DNA of 64,000 nt from positions 49,705 to 113,704 of the forward strand of contig CAZVRJ010000002.1 of NCBI GenBank assembly GCA_964629885.1, in the 5' to 3' direction. Shown here piece after piece: positions 14,237 through 23,086 of this stretch. A program made the position numbers and the translations under genes. Positions within the stretch are counted from its first letter, which is position 1. The number at the start of each line of letters is the position of its first letter. The notes beneath the pieces were generated by a model. It saw only the letters and a program-made list of their open reading frames with translations. It searched no databases and was not told the origin of the DNA. The DNA comes from CAYWCV01 sp964629885. GTDB taxonomy: Bacteria; Bacteroidota; Rhodothermia; Balneolales; CAYWCV01.

Positions 14237-16363
14237 TCACTTGTTGAGCATTGTTTTTGCTAGTATATCGAGGTCAAGCCAGATAGAGTAATTCTGCAAG
14301 TAGTGCAACTCAAAATGCTCCCCTTCCTCTAGAGGACCACTTCTTGACTCGTGATATTGCCGTAATCCTGTGAGTCCATGCTTGTAATAGAGCAAGGACT
14401 CTTTTCGATTTGGCTCCATTGGGGCGCCAACGAAGCTAATCTTGCCGGAAACAATGTAGGCGAGCTTTGAATATAAATTGATCCATTTACCCACGAGTAA
14501 GAATCGAAGTACAATATGGTTGTGTTCACCCGTGTAATATTTGAATTCTTTCCTTTTGCGAGCAGTGAGCAACCAAGGAATAATCAGTATTGGCGAGAGT
14601 AGTGCAAAAAGTGTGACACCAAGAAATAGGTCGAAATTTCGTTTCGCAAACCGGTTCCATGTGGTGTAATATAGCAGCTGAACATCAACGACAGGGATGT
14701 TATCGAGATATTCCACATTCGACTTCCCGATAATGTAGTCGAGGGTATTTGGCACAATCTTGAATACTAGATCCAAGCCCTGAAGTTGGGTCATGGCATG
14801 CAACACCTGTTCGTGACTCACGGCATCAACCAGAAAGAAAACCTGACCCACTTTGTGATATCTGCACAATGAGGCAATTTGGCCAATATCACCCACAACC
14901 GGAATGCGCTCGACCTCCTCTGTTTCAGATCCGGTATGAGCCGATACTACGCCTGTAACCTGATAATTCCAGTCCACACGGCCACGTATTTTGCGAATGA
15001 GATCTGCTGTCTTGTCGTTCAATCCTACAACCAGAATACGCGATGGCTGAAACTGCCCGGTTGCAAATTGTTGACTCCTCCTCGTGTTCTTCCTGATAAG
15101 CCGTAGTGTCGACAACAGAAGAGCACCGCTTATGGCAGCCATCAGAAGTATCCACCTCGAAAACGCATACTCCCGTAAGAAGTATGTGATCACAGCTGTG
15201 CCGATGATCGCAAATAAGGTCGCCTTGAGCACCGCAGCGGCCGAGTGTCGGTTGGTGCCGTATAAATCGTAGTACTTGCCAGCGATGATGTATAGTACGG
15301 CAATGCACAAATTATAGACCAAATATCGAGGTTCGTAGCGTTCGAGCACCTCCGCTGGATTGATTCCGTAACGGATGATAAATGCGATGAACACCAGTAC
15401 GTTCAGAATGACAAGATCGATAAGTGGCTGCCAAATTCGCCTGAGCAGGGTTTTCGCATAACCCATAACGCCCCTGATAACGATACCCGACACAATGATC
15501 ATCCTGAACAGAAGGGTATAACTGTAGCTGTAGTGTTTTTCGAAGAACTGGTACAGCGCCTTATTGAAGATGATGATGTAGTCGATATTATCCTTCTTTG
15601 TGCTCTCCCCTTTGTAGTGAATGATACTCGTTGTTGGAACATAATCGATTACCCTACCTGTCTGTGTAAGCCTAAAACAGAGGTCAATATCCTCGCCGTA
15701 CATGAAGAAGCGTTCATCAAAGCCATCGAGCTCCTTGAGCACATCGCTCCTAAAAAACATGAAGCTGCCACTAATCACAGGAACCTCCGACGGCGTATCC
15801 TCATCTAGCCAATTCATGTAATAGCCTGCAAAGGCTTTACTTTTCGGAAACAAGGTCGCCAATCCAAGCACTTTGCCAAGCGCATTCCAAGGCGTGGGTA
15901 CCGTGCGTCGCGACTCGTCGGCAAAAGTTCCGTCAGGGTTCAATATCTTGCAGCCGGCAGCTCCTGAATTGGGATGCGACTCCATATGGTCGTACATCAC
16001 CCGAAGTGTGTCTTCCTCGATCAGGGTATCCGGATTGATTAGCAATGTGTACTTACCCCGCGCCATCCGAATCGCTTGATTGTTTGCTCGACCGAATCCG
16101 ACATTCTCTCGATTTTCGATGAAGATAACCTGCGGGAACCTGCGTCTCAGGTATGCCATTGATCCATCCGAGGAGTCATTGTCGACCACAAATACTTCCA
16201 AGGAGAGGTCGCCCCTAGCCTTTTCAACCGAAATGAGGAGATTGGCCAGAAACTCCTTCACATTATAGTTCACGATCACCAGACTAATGTCGGGTGCATG
16301 GTCGGTCGGCGATAATTCGGTAGCTTCCAGTTTCACGATCCTAAGATAATTGAATTGAATCAT
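14237..16363 (-). CDS. GT2 glycosyltransferase fused to a degenerate sugar-phosphate transferase
   Basis: A 708-residue fusion. Residues 25-270 are a rhamnosyltransferase-like GT2 domain (LVIVNYNVKEF, VDNDSSDGS, NPDTLI, FMYGEDIDLCFRL). Then come several helices (about 290-425), a Rossmann-like domain (RILVVGLNDKTADLIRKI), and from about residue 575 a sugar-transferase-like end starting FAKRNFDLFLGVTLFALLSP. That end keeps SGKISFVGAPMEP and HGLTGLRQYHES but has no KFRTM/DAE catalytic motif and no DELPQ segment. The start at 16363 is preferred, since upstream ATGs would overlap the divergent recQ start. The GT2 half is probably active; the other half may be structural or bind lipid. Confidence 0.85.
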   Translation of the reverse strand: MIQFNYLRIVKLEATELSPTDHAPDISLVIVNYNVKEFLANLLISVEKARGDLSLEVFVVDNDSSDGSMAYLRRRFPQVIFIENRENVGFGRANNQAIRMARGKYTLLINPDTLIEEDTLRVMYDHMESHPNSGAAGCKILNPDGTFADESRRTVPTPWNALGKVLGLATLFPKSKAFAGYYMNWLDEDTPSEVPVISGSFMFFRSDVLKELDGFDERFFMYGEDIDLCFRLTQTGRVIDYVPTTSIIHYKGESTKKDNIDYIIIFNKALYQFFEKHYSYSYTLLFRMIIVSGIVIRGVMGYAKTLLRRIWQPLIDLVILNVLVFIAFIIRYGINPAEVLERYEPRYLVYNLCIAVLYIIAGKYYDLYGTNRHSAAAVLKATLFAIIGTAVITYFLREYAFSRWILLMAAISGALLLSTLRLIRKNTRRSQQFATGQFQPSRILVVGLNDKTADLIRKIRGRVDWNYQVTGVVSAHTGSETEEVERIPVVGDIGQIASLCRYHKVGQVFFLVDAVSHEQVLHAMTQLQGLDLVFKIVPNTLDYIIGKSNVEYLDNIPVVDVQLLYYTTWNRFAKRNFDLFLGVTLFALLSPILIIPWLLTARKRKEFKYYTGEHNHIVLRFLLVGKWINLYSKLAYIVSGKISFVGAPMEPNRKESLLYYKHGLTGLRQYHESRSGPLEEGEHFELHYLQNYSIWLDLDILAKTMLNK

Positions 16364-16400
16364 TCTTCCATTCGTGGGTACAGACATTGTATCTTGGCGC

Positions 16401-18329
16401 ATGCCTATCGATTATTCGCACCGATATCAGGATGCTGAACGGTTACTAAAAAAACACTGGGGATTCGATTCCTTCCGGCAAGGTCAAGACACGGTCGTAA
16501 AGTCTGTCTTGAAGGGATCCGACACGTTGGTGCTCTTCCCAACTGGCGGCGGAAAATCATTGTGCTACCAAGTTCCCGCCTTGGTATTAGATGGACTGAC
16601 ATTGGTTATCTCACCGCTGGTTGCTTTGATGGAAGACCAAGTGTCGCAGTTGCGCCGATATGGTATTTCGGCGGAATTCATAAACAGCACCATCAGCAGA
16701 TACGAAGTCGAACAGCGGGTAATAAACGCCCGAAACGGTATGTATCGCCTGCTTTATGTAGCCCCTGAGCGACTGCATACGTCGCTTTTCCAGCACGAAC
16801 TGCCCGATTTGAATATAGAGCTGGTTGCTGTCGACGAAGCGCACTGCATATCGGAGTGGGGCCACGAGTTCAGGCCATCGTACAGACAGATTCGCGACTG
16901 GATTGAAGCAACGGGCATTAACCCTCGATGGATGGCGCTTACTGCCACCGCAACCCCCAAAGTGAGGGAAGATATCATAGGCAGTTTGAATTTTAAGGAT
17001 CCAGTTGTGGTGACCAAGACGTTCGAGCGAAGCAATTTAAAGTGGTGGGTCATCCCAACTCACCAGAAACGAAGCAAACTCAAGCAACTGCTTGCCAGAG
17101 CAGAAGGATCCGGACTCATCTATGCCGGAACCCGCAGAGAGTGCGAGCAGTTGGCAGAATCGATCACTGGAACCGGTTTGAAAGCGGCGGCGTACCATGC
17201 AGGGTTGTCGGCCGATTTACGCAAAAAGATACAAACAGACTGGATCAAGGACGACATCCCCTTGGTGGTGGCTACGAATGCATTCGGCATGGGCATCGAC
17301 AAACCGGATTGCAGATACGTTGTGCATTGGTCGGTTCCAGGGTCCATAGAAGCATATTATCAGGAGGCAGGCAGGGCTGGGCGGGATGGGTTGCCGTCGT
17401 TCCCAGTTTTGTTGTACTCGCAATCTGATCTAGACCGTCTAAAAAAGCAGATCGACCAGTCGCACCCCGGCTTAGATGTTTTGCACAAAGTTTACTCTGC
17501 GATTTGCGACAGTCTGGACCTCGCACTTGGAACCATGCACGAGACGGCACGAGTAGTCGATCCCGTGTCGATTTCCAAGCGATCAGGCGTGCCACTCAAA
17601 GTCATGATGCATGTTATTCGGGCTTTAGACCGCTACGGTGTAATTGCATTGACCGACGACTATCCACCAGCAGTTGGAATATTGTTCCATACCGAATTAG
17701 ATCAAATATGCAACCCGACACAAGGGCGCAATCATGCCAAGGATGCTTTTGGCGACAAACTTGGAAGGCTATATTCTAGCGACGCTTTGGTGGATATGCA
17801 TTTCATTGATATGGATGTGGTATGCGATCGAATGAGTTTGAGCAGAAATGCGATTATTAAGGGTTTGGAAGTATTTCGACTCGACGGATTATTGGCGTAT
17901 GAAATCCGTGACGGCAAACCGCTTATAGAACTATTGGAGCCGAGACAAGGCAAGGTGCCAGTGAGCAGAGAAACTGTGGAGCAGTACCGCAGGCACCTTA
18001 TGGTAAAGGTCGACTTTATGGAGGGATATGCACTCACGAACCAGTGTCGAAGTGCTTATTTGAGGCGCTATTTTGGAGAAACTGAAGTTCCGAGCACCTG
18101 CGGGAATTGCGATATATGTCTCGCGACGATCAGTGCGGAGGAGAAGCACGATCTCGCTGATGACGCCAAAACAGTATTGGAACTACTGCAGAGCGGGCCA
18201 TTGAGCGTCACACAGCTACACTCTACTCTTAAATGGAGAAAAGACCGCCTGTCGCGTTGTCTGAAGTGGCTTGGTAGCGAGGGACTGATCGCACAGCAAG
18301 GAGACAGATTGAAGTCCGAAACCTTATGA
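16401..18329 (+). CDS. recQ: ATP-dependent DNA helicase RecQ
   Basis: A 642-residue 3'-5' helicase. Residues 20-30 hold the RecQ-specific GFDSFRQGQ. Walker A is PTGGGKS (K52), the Walker B box is DEAHCISEWGHEFRPSYR near 150, and motif VI is QEAGRAGRDG near 330. The zinc-binding region follows near 540-575 with CRSAYLRRYFGE and CGNCDIC, then a short winged-helix-like end. The HRDC domain seems absent or very diverged. The start at 16401 is chosen because the alternative at 16374 would overlap the divergent glycosyltransferase gene. It acts in recombination repair and fork restart. Confidence 0.95.
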   Translation: MPIDYSHRYQDAERLLKKHWGFDSFRQGQDTVVKSVLKGSDTLVLFPTGGGKSLCYQVPALVLDGLTLVISPLVALMEDQVSQLRRYGISAEFINSTISRYEVEQRVINARNGMYRLLYVAPERLHTSLFQHELPDLNIELVAVDEAHCISEWGHEFRPSYRQIRDWIEATGINPRWMALTATATPKVREDIIGSLNFKDPVVVTKTFERSNLKWWVIPTHQKRSKLKQLLARAEGSGLIYAGTRRECEQLAESITGTGLKAAAYHAGLSADLRKKIQTDWIKDDIPLVVATNAFGMGIDKPDCRYVVHWSVPGSIEAYYQEAGRAGRDGLPSFPVLLYSQSDLDRLKKQIDQSHPGLDVLHKVYSAICDSLDLALGTMHETARVVDPVSISKRSGVPLKVMMHVIRALDRYGVIALTDDYPPAVGILFHTELDQICNPTQGRNHAKDAFGDKLGRLYSSDALVDMHFIDMDVVCDRMSLSRNAIIKGLEVFRLDGLLAYEIRDGKPLIELLEPRQGKVPVSRETVEQYRRHLMVKVDFMEGYALTNQCRSAYLRRYFGETEVPSTCGNCDICLATISAEEKHDLADDAKTVLELLQSGPLSVTQLHSTLKWRKDRLSRCLKWLGSEGLIAQQGDRLKSETL

Positions 18330-18351
18330 TAAAATAGTCGTACCATTAAGT

Positions 18352-19041
18352 ATGAGACTGCATTACAACGCACCGGTGGTTCTCACCTACACCCTGATTG
18401 CCATGGTTGTCTTGGCGATTGACCCTTTGTTCAACGGCGCCATCATCCAGTCGACCATGACTGTACTCCCAGGTGGATCATTCCTTGATCCAATGACTTG
18501 GGTGCGCATCTTCGGTCATGCTTTAGGCCATGCTGGATGGGATCATTTGTTGGGTAATTTTGCCGTTATCCTACTTATTGGTCCAATTTTGGAAGAAAAG
18601 TATGGCTCAGGGAGGCTTTTCCTTATGATTACGTTTACGGCACTCTTTACTGGTGTAATCGTAACTTTGTTCTTTCGGGAGGGTTTATTAGGTGCCAGCG
18701 GAGTTGCATTCATGATGATTCTTTTGGGATCGTTCGCCAACGCGAAATTTGGCAAAATCCCACTCACCTTTATTTTAGTCGCCATCATTTACCTCGGTCG
18801 CGAAATCTTCGCTGCATTCAGCGAGGATCACATCTCCCAAATGGCACACATCATCGGTGGTGTAACCGGATCAATTTTTGGATTTTTATTGACACCCAAA
18901 AGTAGCGGGAACAATTACGATACCAAAGCTGGTCCTAAAAATCTGCCGCCAGAAAAGAAGCCGCCACCCACCGCTACCATCGGAACACTGCCAGATCTCA
19001 AAATCACGCCAGAACAGATGCGCTTCGGAATGGACGACTGA
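18352..19041 (+). CDS. Rhomboid-family intramembrane serine protease
   Basis: A 229-residue membrane protein with six helices. The catalytic pair is visible: Ser116 in GLLGASGVAF and His166 in AHIIGGVTGSIFGF. The segment HLLGNFAVILLIGPILEEKYGS near residues 65-86 matches the conserved second helix (HxxxN) of rhomboids. The tail of about 45 residues after the last helix is proline-rich (PPEKKPPPT) and probably cytoplasmic. It follows recQ by 22 bases and may share its transcript. Substrates are unknown. Confidence 0.87.
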   Translation: MRLHYNAPVVLTYTLIAMVVLAIDPLFNGAIIQSTMTVLPGGSFLDPMTWVRIFGHALGHAGWDHLLGNFAVILLIGPILEEKYGSGRLFLMITFTALFTGVIVTLFFREGLLGASGVAFMMILLGSFANAKFGKIPLTFILVAIIYLGREIFAAFSEDHISQMAHIIGGVTGSIFGFLLTPKSSGNNYDTKAGPKNLPPEKKPPPTATIGTLPDLKITPEQMRFGMDD

Positions 19042-19046
19042 ATCGT

Positions 19047-19478
19047 TTAGCTGCCAGTTGGTAAGTGCACCAAGTTTGCCCAGAAGTCTTCTATGCTATG
19101 CACAGACTTATGAAACTCATTCGTCTCGAACGGCTTGGTGATGTAGCAGTTAGCATAGTTCTTGTACGAGGCAACAATGTCTGTCTCGGTCGAAGACGTG
19201 GTAAACATGATAACGGGAATTATTTTCAGCTTCTCGTTGTGCTTGATGGCATTAAGCACCTCATGGCCGCTGAGCTTTGGCAAATTGATGTCCAGAATTA
19301 TCAGATCGGGCAACAGCCTACTTTTGAATTTGGCTTCACCAAGCAGAAATTGCATGGCTTCCTCCCCATTTCTCACAACATCGATGGTGTATGTGAGCAT
19401 GCCGTGATCAAAAGCTTCACGTGTCAGTAGTATATCGCCCTCGTTATCTTCAACAAGGAGTACATGGATTGGTTTCAT
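19047..19478 (-). CDS. Single-domain response regulator, Rcp1-like
   Basis: A 143-residue receiver domain with acidic residues E10 and D11, phosphoacceptor Asp63 (IILDINLPKLSG), FTTSSTETD and ITKPFE (the conserved lysine). No output domain is present. The inserted stretch FLLGEAKFKSRLLPDL before the phosphorylation site is typical of Rcp1-type regulators paired with phytochrome-like kinases. It lies 18 bases downstream of the kinase gene at 19497-22229, so the two are a cognate pair in one operon. The output may go through protein contact or a phosphorelay. Confidence 0.92.
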   Translation of the reverse strand: MKPIHVLLVEDNEGDILLTREAFDHGMLTYTIDVVRNGEEAMQFLLGEAKFKSRLLPDLIILDINLPKLSGHEVLNAIKHNEKLKIIPVIMFTTSSTETDIVASYKNYANCYITKPFETNEFHKSVHSIEDFWANLVHLPTGS

Positions 19479-19496
19479 ACGAGTACGTTTGCATGC

Positions 19497-22229
19497 CTAT
19501 CTTTGGTCTTTCGCAATAGTAAAGTAAAACGTTGAGCCATCACCTACAACAGATTCAACCCATATTTTTCCTTTGTGAAAGTCTACGATTTTTTTACATA
19601 TGGCGAGACCGATGCCGGTGCCTGAGTATTCTTCGCGTGTATGCAGTCGCTGGAATATGATGAATATTTTCTCGAAGTAGCGTTCGTCGATGCCTATGCC
19701 GTTATCGGTAACTTTGAATTTCCAGTGCGTTTCTAACTCCTCGCCTTCGATTGCAACCCGGGGCGTGACGTCTGTTTTTTTGTACTTCACAGCATTCTGA
19801 ATCAAATTCTGAAATACTTGGAACAGTGCTGATTTGATTCCGTAGACGCCCGGCAAGTTGCCGATGCTTATGTTCACGTTGTGTTCTGTTAACAGCGGCA
19901 GATTCAATTTGACGACCTCTTGGAGCAATGCGTTCAAATCCACAAATTCCTTGAGTGTGACTTCCCGTCCAACTCTCGAGTACTTAAGGAGATCCAGGAT
20001 GAGCGACCGCATTCTGACTGCACCGTCAATTGCAAAATTGATGTACTGTATAGATTTGTCGTCCATCTTGTCGCCGAGCCGCTTTTCGAGGAGGCTCAAA
20101 AAGCTGGTTATCATCCTCAGTGGTTCCTGCAGGTCATGAGACGCTATGTAGACAAACTGCTCCAATTCATCGTTCATCAGCGCCAGCTCTTTATTGCGCT
20201 CTTTGAGATTCTCGTTCAGTTCTTCTAGCCGTTCTCTCGACTCGATCAGTTCGGTGATGTCGTTCCCGAAGGTGAAATACAGCCCTTCCTCGCCTGGAAT
20301 TGGGCTCGTATACCATGCGGTCCACTTAATCATTCCCGACTTCGTGATGTATCGATTTATGAACGCAGATAGATCGTCCTGCCCGTTGATCATCCGCTCG
20401 TATTCTTGCAAAGTAGGCTCAACGTCGTCAGGATGGAGAAATTCGATGAACGGTTTGTTTAGCAATTCATCTGCCGAGTATCCTGAGCTAGTGATGAGAC
20501 TCGGATTGACCTGTTTGAAAAATCCGTCTTCGCCGAGGGTACCGATGATTACAGGCGTTTTGCTAAGAAAATGATTGAGATCCCGTTGAGATTGCTTTCG
20601 TGCAATTTCGAGACCTATGAATGGTCCTAATCGCTCCAATATTTCAATGCGTAAATCTTGATCGACTTCAATCGTGTCGCTGAACAAGGTCAAAACTCCA
20701 CTTATATCGCCATCATTGAATATTGGTATACCGACACCGGCATGTAATCCGGAAGATCCCACCAGTTGCCGATGGCTGAATAACGGATTGGCGTCAATAT
20801 TGTCGAACTGCACTTTCTTTCCTGTTTGCCAAACTTTGCCAGGCAAACCTTCACCCATTTTGAAGTTGATGTCGTGCATCGACAAGAATGGGCTGTGTCT
20901 CTCATCTGAACACCATTCCGATATCTTGTAGAGTATCGGTTTAGATCTTGACTTTAGCCAAACTTCACCAATCTTGGCGTTCATTAATAAACAAGCCTGC
21001 TTGATCACCTCAGCTAACGCCAGTTCGAGTTCAAGTTGATCGCTTAATGACAATACCAACTTAGCCCTGAGGTCGTCTTCCAAATTTCTGTAGTATCGGT
21101 CGGTTACATTTCGTGACAAACCCACAAGCCCCGAAACATTGCCCTTGTGATCTCTGATGGGAATTTTTGTCGTAGACAACCACTGCCTTCTGCCGAATTG
21201 GTCGATAATGGATTCTTCGTGGTCAAGAAGTTGCTCACCGGCAGACATAATGCGGATATCATCGTCTTGGAAATCCGCTGCAAGTATATCTCCAAAGTAA
21301 TCGAAAACGGTTTTACCAAGTGTTTCTTCTTCCGACTCTGCACCTATTAACTCGTTATACACTTTTCGGTTGTTAACTATGTGTTGGCCCTTTGTATTCT
21401 TTACATAGATATACTCAGGAATATTGTCGATGATAGCTCTTAAGGTGTTGCGGTCATTAACCAGTTGTTGCTCATATTCAATCTTAAAGGTGACATCGCG
21501 AAAATTGTCTACAATCCCACCAATAAGCGGATCATCAATCATATTGGTGATGGTAGACTCGAGCCAACGCCAGGATCCATCCTTGTGTTTAACACGCGAT
21601 GTTGCCCCTTTAACTGGAGTGCCAGGGTTTTCGATCGCATTCTGCATAGCCTGAGCTACCATGTGGATGTCGTCTGGATGCAGCATGTCGAAAAGCTGCA
21701 ACTGCATAGCCTCAGCCTGGGAGTAACCCAAAACAGACACTATTGATGGACTCACATACGATGGCTTACCATCTGGATTCAATATGGCAACGGCATCTCC
21801 GCTATTCTCGACCAACACTCTAAATCGCTTTTCACTGTCCTCGATTACTGAAATTGCCTGAATCACCTTACTAACATTGGTAGCAAACACTAAGGCTGCA
21901 ATTATATTACCGTGTTCATCAGTGGCTGGTTTGTAAACGAGGTGATAGTTCGATTTCTGGCCATCAGTTCCATTTAGCTCGATGTCATACTCAAATCTTT
22001 GCCCCTCGAACACCTGCTCGTAAACCTTTTTAAGCGCGTCTTTTCTGCCATCTAAAGCATAGTCTAGGATATCGCTCCCTATTTTGACTTCGACGTTGAA
22101 GTAGCTTTTATAGTAGTCCTGAAACTTTTTATTGCAGCCGACAATCCGAAAATCTCTGTTAACAATAATGAGGCTGTCCTCAGAGTAATCAAGGAGAAGT
22201 TTCCATTCATTGTTCGTAAACTGCCCCAT
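19497..22229 (-). CDS. PAS-GAF sensor histidine kinase
   Basis: A 910-residue cytoplasmic kinase. In order there are three PAS domains (roughly 1-120, 128-250 and 260-375), a GAF domain (about 390-545), another PAS (about 550-660), then HisKA with His698 (YIASHDLQEPLRM) and a HATPase with NLIQNAVKY, DNGIGID and GTGIGLAICKK. The third PAS has NIPEYIYVKNTKGQHIVNN, a form often seen in such sensors. I see no cysteine or histidine that clearly marks a bound chromophore. The response regulator gene follows 18 bases downstream. The signal is unknown. Confidence 0.92.
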   Translation of the reverse strand: MGQFTNNEWKLLLDYSEDSLIIVNRDFRIVGCNKKFQDYYKSYFNVEVKIGSDILDYALDGRKDALKKVYEQVFEGQRFEYDIELNGTDGQKSNYHLVYKPATDEHGNIIAALVFATNVSKVIQAISVIEDSEKRFRVLVENSGDAVAILNPDGKPSYVSPSIVSVLGYSQAEAMQLQLFDMLHPDDIHMVAQAMQNAIENPGTPVKGATSRVKHKDGSWRWLESTITNMIDDPLIGGIVDNFRDVTFKIEYEQQLVNDRNTLRAIIDNIPEYIYVKNTKGQHIVNNRKVYNELIGAESEEETLGKTVFDYFGDILAADFQDDDIRIMSAGEQLLDHEESIIDQFGRRQWLSTTKIPIRDHKGNVSGLVGLSRNVTDRYYRNLEDDLRAKLVLSLSDQLELELALAEVIKQACLLMNAKIGEVWLKSRSKPILYKISEWCSDERHSPFLSMHDINFKMGEGLPGKVWQTGKKVQFDNIDANPLFSHRQLVGSSGLHAGVGIPIFNDGDISGVLTLFSDTIEVDQDLRIEILERLGPFIGLEIARKQSQRDLNHFLSKTPVIIGTLGEDGFFKQVNPSLITSSGYSADELLNKPFIEFLHPDDVEPTLQEYERMINGQDDLSAFINRYITKSGMIKWTAWYTSPIPGEEGLYFTFGNDITELIESRERLEELNENLKERNKELALMNDELEQFVYIASHDLQEPLRMITSFLSLLEKRLGDKMDDKSIQYINFAIDGAVRMRSLILDLLKYSRVGREVTLKEFVDLNALLQEVVKLNLPLLTEHNVNISIGNLPGVYGIKSALFQVFQNLIQNAVKYKKTDVTPRVAIEGEELETHWKFKVTDNGIGIDERYFEKIFIIFQRLHTREEYSGTGIGLAICKKIVDFHKGKIWVESVVGDGSTFYFTIAKDQR

Positions 22230-22258
22230 GTGATATTGACACTAATCTAACTATGTTC

Positions 22259-22297
22259 AAAAAAAAAGCGACCTTGGCCTATACGACCAAGATCGCT
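22259..22297 (-). terminator. Intrinsic terminator of the sdhCAB operon
   Basis: On the minus strand an 11-bp stem (22287-22297 with 22267-22277, one G-U pair) closes a nine-base loop, and nine T residues follow (22267-22259). It lies 26 bases after the sdhB stop and just upstream of the kinase gene on the same strand. It therefore ends the sdh transcript and insulates the kinase. It is the clearest terminator in the window. Confidence 0.9.
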
Positions 22298-22322
22298 CTA
22301 AAAAGTATCTATAACAATTCCC

Positions 22323-23081
22323 CTAAAAGAGGGACTTGACGTACTCCCGGCGCATCATGGCTATTGCCGTGATGGATATCTCTTTCGGGCAGACCGCTTC
22401 GCATTCTCCATAGTTCGAGCAGTCGCCAAAACCTTCAGATTCCATATGGTCGACCATGCTGCGAACACGCATCTTTCTTTCGGGTGAGCCTTGGGGCAAC
22501 AAGGCGAGTTGTGCAACTTTTGCACCTGTGAATAACGATGCTGAGCTATTGGGGCATGCAGCCACACATGCTCCGCATCCGATACAACTGGCGTAGTCAA
22601 AAGCTTCATCAGCGATTTCCTTACCAATCAGTATGGCATTAGCATCTGCAGCAGCTCCTGTGTTTACAGATATATACCCACCGGCTTCGATAATTCGGTC
22701 GAAAGAACCTCGATCAACTACCAGGTCTTTAATAATCGGAAATGCTGCAGCACGCCAGGGTTCGATAGTGATTTCGTCGCCATCTTTGTAGTGACGCATG
22801 TGCAACTGGCACGTTGCTGTGGCTTTGTTAGGACCGTGTGCAGTACCGTTGATCACCAATCCGCATGATCCGCAGATTCCCTCGCGGCAGTCGTGCTCAA
22901 ACTCTACAGGCACTTCGCCTTTGTGAATCAGCATCTCGTTGAGATGGTCTAACATCTCAAGGAACGACATGTGTGGACTCACACCCGGCAAGGTGTATTT
23001 CACCATGGAGCCCTTCGACTTGCCGTCTTTTTGGCGCCAAACATTCAATTTTAGAGTCATGGATTCGTAACTCATGCTCAA
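22323..23081 (-). CDS. sdhB: Succinate dehydrogenase/fumarate reductase iron-sulfur subunit
   Basis: A 252-residue electron-transfer subunit. The plant-type [2Fe-2S] site is formed by C65, C70, C73 and C91 (DCREGICGSCGL and ATCQLHM). The C-terminal half holds CIGCGACVAACPNSS and CSNYGECEAVCPKEI for the [4Fe-4S] and [3Fe-4S] clusters. It passes electrons between the flavoprotein and menaquinone at the inner membrane. It is last in the order sdhC-sdhA-sdhB and starts five bases after sdhA ends. The terminator at 22259-22297 follows it. Direction of catalysis (oxidation or fumarate reduction) cannot be told from sequence. Confidence 0.95.
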   Translation of the reverse strand: MSMSYESMTLKLNVWRQKDGKSKGSMVKYTLPGVSPHMSFLEMLDHLNEMLIHKGEVPVEFEHDCREGICGSCGLVINGTAHGPNKATATCQLHMRHYKDGDEITIEPWRAAAFPIIKDLVVDRGSFDRIIEAGGYISVNTGAAADANAILIGKEIADEAFDYASCIGCGACVAACPNSSASLFTGAKVAQLALLPQGSPERKMRVRSMVDHMESEGFGDCSNYGECEAVCPKEISITAIAMMRREYVKSLF

Positions 23082-23086
23082 TGCTC

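Noticed and set aside
16390..16397. TATCTTGG just before the recQ ATG, suggesting a leaderless start.
   Set aside because: It matches the -7 consensus only partly and no -33 element is seen; the position could be chance.
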